Source: Helichrysum umbraculigerum
Taxonomy: Eukaryota > Streptophyta > Magnoliopsida > Asterales > Asteraceae
Length of the DNA stretch: 64,000 nt
Assembly (NCBI GenBank): GCA_949592205.1
Contig: CATIUR010000003.1
Span: 82,237,001-82,301,000 of the forward strand
Direction of reading: 5' to 3'
Shown in pieces: positions 53,201-62,523 of this stretch (position 1 is the stretch's first letter; each line of letters opens with the position of its first letter). The notes under the pieces were generated by a model. The model searched no databases. It saw only the letters and a list, made by a program, of their open reading frames with translations, and had not been told where the DNA came from. A program made the translations under genes and the position numbers.

Positions 53201-54452
53201 CAATCATTCTAGGGGAGGTGATGTAGGGTTTTGGAGTGAGGTGTTGGTGATATGAGAGGTGGTTTTCCTTTTGGTGAAGTTGGAAAGTTGAAGTTTTTGA
53301 CTTCTTGGGACGATTGACGCCTTTTTCTTTTGGTTCTTGGAAGGAGTCTTTTCTCCATTTGACTTTCTTTTCTTCGAGTTTTCTCTTGGATTTTTGACTT
53401 CGTATCCTTGTAGCTTTTCTTCTTTCATCTTTGGAACTTTTTATGAAGTTTGAGGGATGATTTTGAGTGGGTACGGGATGACGTGTTTATTTTTGGGTGT
53501 ATAGATGGGTTCAAGAATGATGTGATTCGATCTCCTTTTTGACTCACCAATTCGGCTTCGAAATGCATTACAGGAGCAAGTTCTGATTCTAAACGCATAC
53601 ATCGGCACACTCAAGAATCGAAAAAGTGAAGCATTAAAAGTGAATGCTTTTCATATGGCTCAAGATACCTCACGAATCGAAAGTTGGGTTGTTGTGTGCC
53701 TAGTCATGCGATGCTCTTTATGGGATTACTAAACTAACCTTTCAAAAGAATTTGTATTTTATTTTTCCTTCTTCCCCAAAGTAAATCATTCTTTGTTTAA
53801 AATTTTTCATTTTCAACATATTTTTAACTCAATTTTGAAAAATTTTGTTTACTTTTATGGAGAAGCAAGGTCTTATAAAGAGCAACGATTTTAGAATCAA
53901 GCATATACCAATATCCATTTAACAGTAGTGCAACTACTGCTATCCCACACTTAAAGGAACATCGTCCTCGATGTTAAACTAAGCTCATAATGGGGTAAAA
54001 TCCCACACTTAGGATTTGAAACATCTTAGACGTATTCTTTTAGCGGTGTGTTTTGGGTTTGAATCCCACACTTAGTGATAAGCATAGTGGATATGGTATA
54101 TTTAAAACGAATGAAAGAGACGGTATAGAAGTACTCCCCAGTATTTGCTGTGTTCCTTGGTATGCGTCTGCCGAACTTCGTCTTGCTGGGTTCACTCTTG
54201 ATCAAGTCTTCTTGTGATTGGTCTCGTAAGTGTGAACACGTTGGATATACCTTTCTTAATTCCGGTGCTAAAAACTTGATGTTTGATGTGGCGCCAAAAA
54301 CTTGATGCGTCGGTCTTCTTCGTATATTCAAGTGTGAAAGATAGTCGGAGACTTCATCACTTCTTGGAATGTAAAATTGCAGAAATGTAAACACGGGTTG
54401 CCTCCCGAGAAGCGCTCTTTTAAGGTCGAGAGCTCGACTTCTTTTCTCCTAG
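53201..54452 (-). other. Element F region downstream of the protease ORF
   Basis: No supportable gene. Around 54393-54423 the minus strand reads GAGCGCTTCTCGGGAGGCAA, resembling a GCGCTT..GGGAGGCAACCC motif that I remember near the ends of coding regions in Athila-type elements. Several CCCACACTTA repeats occur at 53944-54080. Confidence 0.6.
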
Positions 54453-56261
54453 CTAGATGGAGATGGATGCATCCATGGGATCCCCTTTGTTGATGTTGTG
54501 GGCCCTAGGTTGCGGAAAAGTGTATCGAGGTGGATAGATTCTCATGAAATGATTGATTATTGTCGTAATCAATTCGAGTGGACTATCTCTCGATGTTGCC
54601 TTGTAGTTCAGAAGATGCTCTGAAGTTGTCTTCTCAAGTCCTTGAAGTCCGAAGGTGATGTAGTCGACTGCTTTAGTGACAGTCCCATTAGGGTCGGTCA
54701 TGATGGTTGTATCTTTCTTAACAACCTCTCTTAGCGGTGGGTTTTGCCAGAGAGAGCATACAAACGCCAAGAATTGCAGTTTTATGTCTTCATAATTCTC
54801 GATTTTGGGGTCTCCATTGAATCTTCTGATAGATGTGCACAGGTCCTTGATTTGCCGGTGCTGATGGTTGTTGAATGGAAAGTCGGATTCTGAGAAAACT
54901 AGAACAAGCTGACGAAGCATCTCCTTGCATCCTGAGTAGGATAAGAACTTTGTTCTGGAGTTACTTTTCCGTTGTTGAATCTCCTGTAGATGGATCGTAA
55001 CAAAAGTAGCGATATCAAGTGGTGATTCATGTGTGGCCCTAAAAGGTCGTTCGCGTCTTGATTCCTCCCAAACAAGATCACTAAGTTCTTCAATCATTAA
55101 CTCAATTTGTTTTTCCATAGTGGAGTTGATAACCATAGATCCGCTTTCTTTGGAACTGAGATGATCTTCTCTACTTAGCAATTTAAGCAATGATGTGAGG
55201 TCATTCATCGTCAAGATGTCGGCACGACTGCTCAGATGTCCAGTAGTTTCTTTCATATGCGCTCTAATAGAACCTAACATCTCCCATTGCGTTAAGGTGA
55301 ATGGGATGTTAGATCTTTTAAAGGCATTGTAGATCCTAGCGTAAGTCCGTTTCTGTTGTAGACAGAATTGCAGTTCAGCAGGGGAACGAGCAAGCATGTT
55401 GACTACGCCGCTCATTCCTCTTACTACTTTGTCAAATCTTTGGATGAATTCTTTGAGCACTTTGTGTTCTATGATGGTTTGCGGTTGGTATCTTGTGCGT
55501 TTGGAATATTCCTCCAGTGTTTCTCTTCTCGTGGGATGATTGTGGTTACTTCCCGCCATTTCTTCCGTGGTAAATGGATTAGTTGGCGGTGAGCTTCTTT
55601 TGTTTTCTTCTTCAATTTTTATCTTCCCAATTTCTTTCATCGTTGGTTTGTTTGCTGATAGAGATACATTTTTCATCTCTTGTCCTATTCGTCGGAGGTC
55701 AATCGGAAAATATGGCGTGATTGCCATTTCCTTACTAGATTTACTTTCACTTGTTGACTCTGCAGTTTCTTTATCTTCTATGGTCTTGTCCGTGGAGATT
55801 ATGTACATATCGGCTTGGTTTTCAGCGTTAGGATTGTCGATATGGAAAGTGATGGTTTCTCCCTGAGACTGCAAGCTGATGGTTTGTGCGAAGACATTGA
55901 TGATTGCCTTGGCCGTATTCATGAAAGGTCTTCCTAGTATGATTGGGATGTGTACGTCTTCCTGAATATCCATTACTACAAAATCTGCTGGGTAAAGAAA
56001 TTTGTCAATCCTAACTAAAACATTTTCAGCTATTCCCCTAGGGTACTTGACCGAGTGGTCAGCAAGCTGTATGGTCATTTTGGTAGGTCGAAGATTTTCT
56101 AACTCAAGCCTCTTGAAAAGCGAGTATGGCATAAGATTAACACTAGCTCCTAAATCGGCGAGAGAACATATAATGCCTGAATTGTAGATGGAAATAGGGA
56201 GAGTAAAACGTCCAGTATCTCCGAGTTTTTCAGGAATGATATTTTCAAGATAGCTGAACAT
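54453..56261 (-). CDS. Element F protease fused to an unrecognised region
   Basis: 602 aa. Residues about 10-140 are an Athila-type retroviral aspartic protease (LADLGASVNLMPYSLF near 35, IILGRPF near 108; the usual DTG/DSG is DLG, as is common in Athila). Residues about 190-600 match nothing I know: hydrophilic, helix-rich, with segments such as VLKEFIQRFDKVVRG, MEKQIELMIEELSDLVWEE and LREVVKKDTTIM. No YVDD/FVDD, DEDD or D,D-35-E pattern is present. The ATG at 56261 is probably not a real start, because the frame continues the gag frame after a one-base slip near 56245. It overlaps the gag ORF by 112 bp. Confidence 0.75.
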   Translation of the reverse strand: MFSYLENIIPEKLGDTGRFTLPISIYNSGIICSLADLGASVNLMPYSLFKRLELENLRPTKMTIQLADHSVKYPRGIAENVLVRIDKFLYPADFVVMDIQEDVHIPIILGRPFMNTAKAIINVFAQTISLQSQGETITFHIDNPNAENQADMYIISTDKTIEDKETAESTSESKSSKEMAITPYFPIDLRRIGQEMKNVSLSANKPTMKEIGKIKIEEENKRSSPPTNPFTTEEMAGSNHNHPTRRETLEEYSKRTRYQPQTIIEHKVLKEFIQRFDKVVRGMSGVVNMLARSPAELQFCLQQKRTYARIYNAFKRSNIPFTLTQWEMLGSIRAHMKETTGHLSSRADILTMNDLTSLLKLLSREDHLSSKESGSMVINSTMEKQIELMIEELSDLVWEESRRERPFRATHESPLDIATFVTIHLQEIQQRKSNSRTKFLSYSGCKEMLRQLVLVFSESDFPFNNHQHRQIKDLCTSIRRFNGDPKIENYEDIKLQFLAFVCSLWQNPPLREVVKKDTTIMTDPNGTVTKAVDYITFGLQGLEKTTSEHLLNYKATSRDSPLELITTIINHFMRIYPPRYTFPQPRAHNINKGDPMDASISI

Positions 56262-57664
56262 TCCTCGTTCAGCGGGACATTGGGTACTTCGGGTACCTTA
56301 TCCTTGGTTGTAAGAAGTTTTCTGAAGTACTTTTTGGAGTGAACTTCAGAGGCGGTATCTAAGAATTTCCTATCAAGCTGAAAAGACTTAAGCTTGTCGG
56401 GTCGTTGTTTAAGACAAGCCGGAAATGGGATTTTCCTATTTGGTGTAGACTCTAAATCCATTGTCGATGGGACAATAGGTGGTTCCTCCACCGGAGAAGA
56501 AACCGTAGGTGGGCTATGTGCTACCTGAGAGTCTAGAATATGAGAAGCCTCCTTATGGCAACTAGTCGGACTATCCTGAGGTTTAGCGGTAATACGTTGT
56601 GCTAATTGTCCTAACTGGGATTCGAAAGCTTTTAACAAAGTCAAATGATCTCTTAAGATGAGATCAGTTTGGTCTTGTCTAGCCGAGAGACCTTGAATGA
56701 CTTGTATCAGGGTGTCGTCAAAACTTGAGGTTTGTGAGGGAGAGGGTTCCAAAGGTTGGGGTTGGTAAGTTGGTGGGCTATTCGTAGGTGGGTAAGGAGA
56801 ATGGTTAGTGTTGGGTGGTGTTAGATGAGACTGAGGAATTTGGGCTGAGTGGTTCAGATTAGCACAATTAAGGCAGGTTTGATCTTGACAGACTTGTTGT
56901 TGTTGACTTTTCAATTCCTTAATCTCCTTGGTTAGGTCTGCCACTTGCTGAGTGAGGGTTTTGATAGCTTCATTCCCGATTGTAGTAGGTGAATTCACTA
57001 GCGAGGGGTGATTTTCACTGTTCCAGTCATGGTTGTGTATTGTCATTTTCTCAATAAGGCCCCAAGCTTCATTTGCCGTACAGTCTATGAAATTACCTTG
57101 AGAGGCGGTATCAAGTAAAGGACGGTGATGTGGGAAGAGACCATTGTAGAAAATGCGCAGCTGGTCTGAGCGCTCAAATCGATGATTTGGACATTTCTTA
57201 AGCAATTTCTTAAAGCGCTCCCATGCATCAAATATGGATTCATCATGCACTTGATGAAAGTTTATGATGTTGGACCTAAACGTGGCTTGTTTTGATGGGG
57301 GGAAATATTTGGCCAAAAATTTGGTTGCTAATTCTACCCAAGAGGTTATAGAGTTAATCTCTAGTTCCTCAAACCAGGTTTGTGCATTGAGAGTGAGTGA
57401 ATAGGGAAATAGGTATAGATAGACTATGTCCTGATTAACCCCAATCGGCTTAAAAGAGTTGGATAAGGAAATGAATTTGTCAAGGTGGGAGTTGGGATCA
57501 TCATTTGGTAGGCCACGGAATTGATAGAGGTTTTGGACTAACTGAACAATATGGGGCTTTAATTCAAATGAAGTTCTATCGGTTTCCGGATAGACAATTG
57601 GTCCTCCTCGACCTTCAATCAAAGGTTTAAAGTCTTCAGCGAGAGTTATACGTGCATCTGTCAT
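56150..57664 (-). CDS. gag: Element F gag (Athila-like), frameshifted into protease
   Basis: 504 aa. The retrotransposon gag core spans about 25-200 (HIVQLVQNLYQFRGLPNDDP, LFPYSLTLNAQTWFEEL, FLAKYFPP, SIFDAWERFKKLLKKCP), followed by a Gln-rich coil and a Pro/Ser/Gln-rich linker. A degenerate zinc-knuckle-like CLNCANLNHS lies near 270 and lacks its last Cys. The conserved NEECSAIL near residue 468, which in Athila leads straight into the protease, is followed by about 30 unrelated residues, while the protease continues in the -1 frame. This fits a one-base deletion near 56245; programmed frameshifting is the alternative. The first 467 residues look real. Confidence 0.85.
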   Translation of the reverse strand: MTDARITLAEDFKPLIEGRGGPIVYPETDRTSFELKPHIVQLVQNLYQFRGLPNDDPNSHLDKFISLSNSFKPIGVNQDIVYLYLFPYSLTLNAQTWFEELEINSITSWVELATKFLAKYFPPSKQATFRSNIINFHQVHDESIFDAWERFKKLLKKCPNHRFERSDQLRIFYNGLFPHHRPLLDTASQGNFIDCTANEAWGLIEKMTIHNHDWNSENHPSLVNSPTTIGNEAIKTLTQQVADLTKEIKELKSQQQQVCQDQTCLNCANLNHSAQIPQSHLTPPNTNHSPYPPTNSPPTYQPQPLEPSPSQTSSFDDTLIQVIQGLSARQDQTDLILRDHLTLLKAFESQLGQLAQRITAKPQDSPTSCHKEASHILDSQVAHSPPTVSSPVEEPPIVPSTMDLESTPNRKIPFPACLKQRPDKLKSFQLDRKFLDTASEVHSKKYFRKLLTTKDKVPEVPNVPLNEECSAILKISFLKNSEILDVLLSLFPSTIQALYVLSPI

Positions 57665-57825
57665 AGTCTCGTTGGCAGGTGGTTGACTAGTTGAGTGGAT
57701 AGGGGTGGTAATTTCTAAAAGTAATAAAATGAAGGAAAAATAAAGAAAAACGTAGGGGTTTAAGGAATTCTAAAGGTTCACTAGTAAGTAAGTTCGTCTT
57801 GACGCCTATGGATCGTATAGTTGGT

Positions 57826-57843
57826 TCCCCGGCAGCGGCGCCA
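57826..57843 (-). other. Primer binding site of element F
   Basis: The minus strand reads TGGCGCCGCTGCCGGGGA, the type described for Athila/Tat elements and attributed to aspartate tRNA, six bases after the LTR end (CCAACA). Confidence 0.9.
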
Positions 57844-58810
57844 AAAACTTGTTGGGGCCCGATCAGGTCGGTGTCGTTAACGATCACTAACCGGGCACCA
57901 GCAGTGGGTTTGTTTTATATTTGTAATTGCGGGGCCTAAGTTTTCCCTAACAATGCTAATCCTAAGGGTGAGCAAGTGGTAGGTATGACCTAGATTCGTT
58001 CTTCAAACCGACTGAATTGAAACTAAGGCGTGACAGATGAGGGCTTTCAAACTAGTGAATGGTTTATAAAATAGTGGGGGTTTTGGTTTTTATATTAACT
58101 AACTTAGGCAAGTAAATAAATAAAAGCGAAATAAAAGTAAAAGACAAAGCAGATAAATAGAGATAGTGTTTGCTGAGACTTCGTTAATTAAGTTATGGGA
58201 TGATATTTGGAGAAACTGTTTTAAAAGATGTTTGTTAATTGTTACTCTTGGATACTTGTGATGTAAACACTAGATTCCCTACTAATTGAAATTCCATTAG
58301 CATGTCACACCGGGAGCTAGGTTATGATAACATTACAAAGTATTTTGAACAATAAGCAAAATCTTAATTAGAGTTTAATAATACTTTCATATGAACGGGA
58401 ACAAAATCTTAAGGTACTAGACATTACTGAATCATATAACGATCCCTTGTCATCCTAACAGATTCATGTATTAAAACAGTTCATTTATGACTTTAAACCA
58501 GCCCTTGCTTAAGACTACCCAATAAATCCCCTAGATATTCACAGCGTTCCTCACTTTAAGTGGTTCCACCGCTTTAAACCCTGGGCCATGTCTTGTCCTA
58601 CGATAATCCCCCATGTAGCCTTGCGGTTCCATAGTTTCATACCTTTAACAAATTGTATTGACACAAATGACTGACTACCTTTTAATTGGACGTCGTAAAA
58701 AGGTGTTGTAATCACGTTTATTGGTGGAAATGCGTTAGATTAATTTGAAGTTTAAAAGTCTATTTAGAAAGGTTAATTAAACTAGGTTTCTCATTTTATA
58801 TATATTAGTC

Positions 58811-59050
58811 CGTAATATAACTACCTTCGGTCGTTAAGCAGCTTCCACGTATTTGTACTACACCTAAAGTGTTTCCAACTCTATACTGAGTAACAGTCGA
58901 ATAAGGGCCATCATATTACTTTATAATATTGTATCGTTTCGTAATATGACTACCTTCGGTCGTTCCTCGACTTCCATACATTTGTACTCTACCTTGAAGT
59001 GTTTCCAGTATTATATCGAGTAACAGTCGAATAGGGGCCGTCATATGATT
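58811..59050. repeat. Diverged tandem duplication (period about 129 bp) in F's LTR
   Basis: CGTAATAT(A/G)ACTACCTTCGG...GTGTTTCCA...GAGTAACAGTCGAATA occurs at 58811 and again at 58940, with substitutions. Confidence 0.85.
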
Positions 59051-59537
59051 TCACGATAATTAAGACCGTTTATATTTTACTACTATGATAATTCTAAGGC
59101 AACAATCAAACAAGAACATGCAATAAGACGATCAAAGTAATATTACCGATCTTTAATATTTTATTATAAATCATCCCGTAATTAACTAACTACATCGCAA
59201 CAAACACAATAAGTATACTACTCTCTAATCATGGCAATAACTAAATCTAGCATAATCAATATAAACGTAATTAATTTAGATAGATAAGGATAGAAATAAC
59301 CGAGATTAAATGCGAGAGAATAGACTTGAATTAATTGACACAATTCCGAGCATACACCGAAGATTACAATGCGTTCCGCACTTTCCTTCTACTTCTAATA
59401 GAACTCCTAAACTAGTTTAAATACTAGTAAAAATCTAATCTAAATAAATAATGTAGAGTGAGAAAGTTGGAGCTTAATTCTAGAGTGAGAGAAAATAAGC
59501 TAGGAAGATGTGTTTTGCAAATGGAACCCAAGCCTTC

Positions 59538-59545
59538 TATTTATA
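59538..59545 (-). promoter_or_regulatory. TATA box of element F's LTR
   Basis: The minus strand reads TATAAATA within CCTATAAATAGAAGGC, about 730 bp into the LTR from its 5' end, a plausible U3/R position. Confidence 0.6.
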
Positions 59546-59616
59546 GGTGAGCTTTGGCTCACATTAGCACAAGTTGTCCTTGAGGCTCATGTTAGAAGAC
59601 TTTCCAAAAGTGGCTT

Positions 59617-59680
59617 GTACAATGCGAAAAGTAGGCGAACCGGGTACCGTACAACGCGAAAAGTAGGCGAACCGGGTAGC
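59617..59680. repeat. 32-bp direct repeat in F's LTR
   Basis: GTACAA(T/C)GCGAAAAGTAG followed by GCGAACCGGGTA occurs twice in tandem, with one difference in the core. Confidence 0.85.
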
Positions 59681-60273
59681 AAAACTTGCCAAAAACGGAA
59701 ACCGGGACGGGGATAGGGTGGCCGGCGGCGGCTGGCTGGTGGCCGGCAGCGGTGGGCCCCACCCCGCCCCGTTGCGCAATCTTTTGCTTCGTTTCTTGAT
59801 TCGTGCGTGTTTTCTTCGTTATACGTCCGTTTGAGTTGATTCTTTTTTTGTTGGATTCGTAATTCAAAAACGAAGATTTTGACATAGGATATGCCTGAAA
59901 ATGAGGTCCCTAGCTCCAGATATTGCGTACGGATCATATGGATCTTCCGGCGGGCGCGAAATCTTCATTTTTCAGCCGTTTTGGTTGATTCTTCTTCCGT
60001 TGGATTCGAATTTTAAAGACGAACATCTTGGAAATATTGGATGTTGATGGAGGGCACTTTAGTCTTGAAATATCGTTTTTAAGCCCTGAATCTTCAAACG
60101 TATGTGGAATCTTCGTTTCTCGGCCGTTTTGCTCGATTTTTATCGTGCAACCTCGTTTTGACCATCTTGGCATAATGTTACTGATTTGTGCTGTTTTTGA
60201 GTCAATATGCCAAGAATCGTTCGAGAATGAGAGAGATATCGGCAGTAAAAACGTGACTTTTTACGCGATATCA

Positions 60274-61812
60274 GAGGATTGCCCGATACCCTTTCCTAAG
60301 GTACTTGCGAGTCTTCATGCAGGATATGATATTCAATCTCGTTCCACCGGTCTCCCCTTGTATGATCAAAGTACTACCAGTGACCAGAGGAATACGAACG
60401 ATTTTGTCATGACAGACAATTTCAGCTCGATGCTTGGATAGCCAATCCATGCCTACTACTATGTCAAAACTTCCAATCTCGATGGGTATGAGGTTTATGG
60501 GAAATAGTTCGTTTGCGAGGTTTAGGGTGCAATTTGGTAACACACTATCGGCCTCAATCAATTTGCCATTAGCTAACTCTACAGTGTACTTAGTTTCTAA
60601 GGCAACCGGGGTAATATCTAATAGTGGGCTAAACTCCTCAGATATAAAACTCTTATCAGCACCAGTATCAAACAGAACTGAAGCAGTTAAATTGTTGAGA
60701 AAGAACATACCCGTGACCACATTAGGGTCCTCACGGGCGTCTCCAGCATTCAGCACAAAAGCTCTGCCTCTAGCATTGTTGTTGTTGTTACCCTTGTTCT
60801 TCAACTTCGGACACGCATTCCTGAAGTGTCCAGTATTTCCACACTCAAAGCAGGCTCGGGGTTGGTTGTTGTTGGTGTTGGTGGTGGGGTTGGTTGCAGG
60901 TGTTCGACAGTCTTTGGTAAGATGTCCATATCTCTTACAGTTGTTACAGGGAGTACCACAAGGACCATCATGATGACGATTGCACTTTGAACAGTAGGGT
61001 TTACTTCCAGTGTACCCTTTCCTCTCTCCAGAACCTGATGTGTCATTCTTGACAGTCTCAGTCTTTTTAAAGGTCTGCTGGTTCTGATTCCCAGACCATT
61101 TTCTCTTGTTGTTGTTCCCAGAAGGCGAGACAGGGGTTCCTTGGCTCTCTTGCATAGCCATGAGCTCATGAGCTAAACGAATTGCTCCCTGAATGGTGGT
61201 CTTGCCGGAAGAGGCAACGTTCCCCCGAACAGGCTCCGGAAGACCGCGGATGTACCTCTTGATCTTGTCGGTCTCAGTGCTTACTAAGGCTGGGCGAAGG
61301 GTTGCCAGTTGTTGAAACCTAGTGGTATAACCAAAAATGTCGGTTCCTTGAACCTTGAGATGCCAGAACTCCTCATCTAGCTTCTGGAGTTCTTCAGATG
61401 GGCAATACTCCTCTGTGAGCATTTTCTTCAGATCTTCCCATGGAATTAGATAGGCGGTATCTATACCCACAGACTGGGCATACGAGTTCCACCAGGTGAG
61501 GGCACCGTCAGCAAGGGTGCATGTGGAGAACTGAACTCTATCCCCTTCCGCACATTTGCTAATGCGAAAGACGGATTCCATCTTTTCCAACCATCTGATT
61601 AGGCCTATGGCTCCTTCAGTTCCTTTAAAGCTTAGGGGTTTGCAGTTTTGGAAGTCCTTGTAGGAACAAGGCTTGGCAATAGGAGGGGTGTTGGCAGTAT
61701 CACTAGTCCTTCTGGAGGTCTCTGAAGACTGTCGCGCCAAGGCTTCAGTTACAGCCTGAGAGATGATAGATGCCATCTGGGCATCAGTGCAGTTCCTTGA
61801 CTTTGGCGGCAT
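60274..61812 (-). pseudogene. gag: Element E gag-protease, truncated by insertion of F
   Basis: 513 codons open from MPPKSRNCTD (ATG at 61812) to the F junction, with no stop. Closely related to element C: gag core, zinc knuckles CNNCKRYGHLTKDC and CFECGNTGHFRNAC, protease LFDTGADKSFI and GMDWLSKHRAEIV, ending at KYLRKGYRAIL. The rest of pol should lie beyond F and B, left of the window. Intact as far as it goes; a pseudogene only through the insertion. Confidence 0.9.
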
Positions 61813-62506
61813 GATTTTCCTGAGAATAGAAGGATAGGGTTCGTGAGAGATTGTCCATAAATGATGATTATCATAGATGTACATATACAAATGCGGTAAT
61901 ATAGAACATTACAATATGACAATCAACATTATAGAACAATCAAGAGGTGTTGAATAACCATGTCTACTGACTAGCAACTACGTGCTAACTAGCCTGGCTA
62001 TTTGAATTGTTGTGAGTTGGGTAAGGTCTCGCTCGAAGTGACTCGGTGGTCCTCCTAGCTACCTATGAGTTTCGTGATTACAAGAGATGTTATTGAGAGT
62101 GGGATGAAGTAGAAGATGTTTCGGTGCGTGTGTGTTGCCATCTCTATGACAGAGTGTTTGGATATGTGAGTGCCTATATATATATAACATATAATAGACT
62201 AGCGTACAGTGCTTGAGCGATGACTATCTATGTATACATACATATATCACATAATAGTCTTATGAGTGTCTAGCACAACAATTATGAGTCCCGGTTTCTC
62301 TCAAGGTCAGAGTCAACTAATGTATTCCTATTCCAGCATAACCATTTCAAGCCTTATATCATCTTTATTTAATTGTACATAGTTGATCAAGCTATGTTGA
62401 ATTAAACTTGTATGACGTAACTCTTGAACCAATCACACTTAACAGAAAATACTGCCTAACGGTCATAGTCTAGGCCCACTAATGAAACCTAGTTCACTAT
62501 AACCTT
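61813..62506 (-). other. Element E leader with an ORF0 relic
   Basis: Untranslated leader homologous to C's. It contains the same truncated ORF0 start (ATG at 62141-62139 on the minus strand, ATGGCAACACACAC...) and ends with a TTCTCAG acceptor-like sequence 7 nt before the gag ATG. Confidence 0.65.
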
Positions 62507-62520
62507 AGGCTCTGATACCA
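62507..62520 (-). other. Primer binding site of element E
   Basis: The minus strand reads TGGTATCAGAGCCT, three bases from the LTR edge at 62524. Confidence 0.92.
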
Positions 62521-62523
62521 ATC

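Larger units (their letters stand above)
53201..60273 (-). mobile_element. Element F: Athila-like Ty3 element without reverse transcriptase (partial in window)
   Basis: Minus-strand element: 5' LTR 57850-60273, aspartate-tRNA-type primer binding site, gag, protease fused to an unrecognised region, then non-coding sequence cut at 53200 by element B. Gag and protease resemble Athila. No reverse transcriptase, RNase H or integrase motif occurs between the protease and 53201, so it is non-autonomous unless those lie left of B, outside the window, which would be an abnormal order. Confidence 0.8.
57850..60273 (-). repeat. Element F 5' LTR
   Basis: 2424 bp. The plus-strand left end is TGTTGGGGCCC beside the primer binding site. 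The right end is GCGATATCA, flush with element E's protease sequence (GAGGATTGCC from 60274). On the minus strand it starts TGATATCGCG. It contains a TATA box, a 129-bp tandem duplication (58811-59050), a 32-bp direct repeat (59617-59680) and a diverged ~150-bp duplication (59832-60070). Confidence 0.82.

Noticed and set aside
53204..54394. Minus-strand ORFs of 60-120 aa after F's protease ORF
   Set aside because: Low-complexity Lys/Ser-rich or unsupported frames; no similarity recognised and no conserved start context.
57850..57900. F as a Copia or chromovirus element
   Set aside because: The aspartate-tRNA-type primer site, the gag sequence and the DLG protease fit Athila/Tat-type Ty3 instead.
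59510..59937. Overlapping ORFs around 59510-59937
   Set aside because: They overlap on both strands within F's LTR around GC-rich and repeated sequence, with no recognisable domain.
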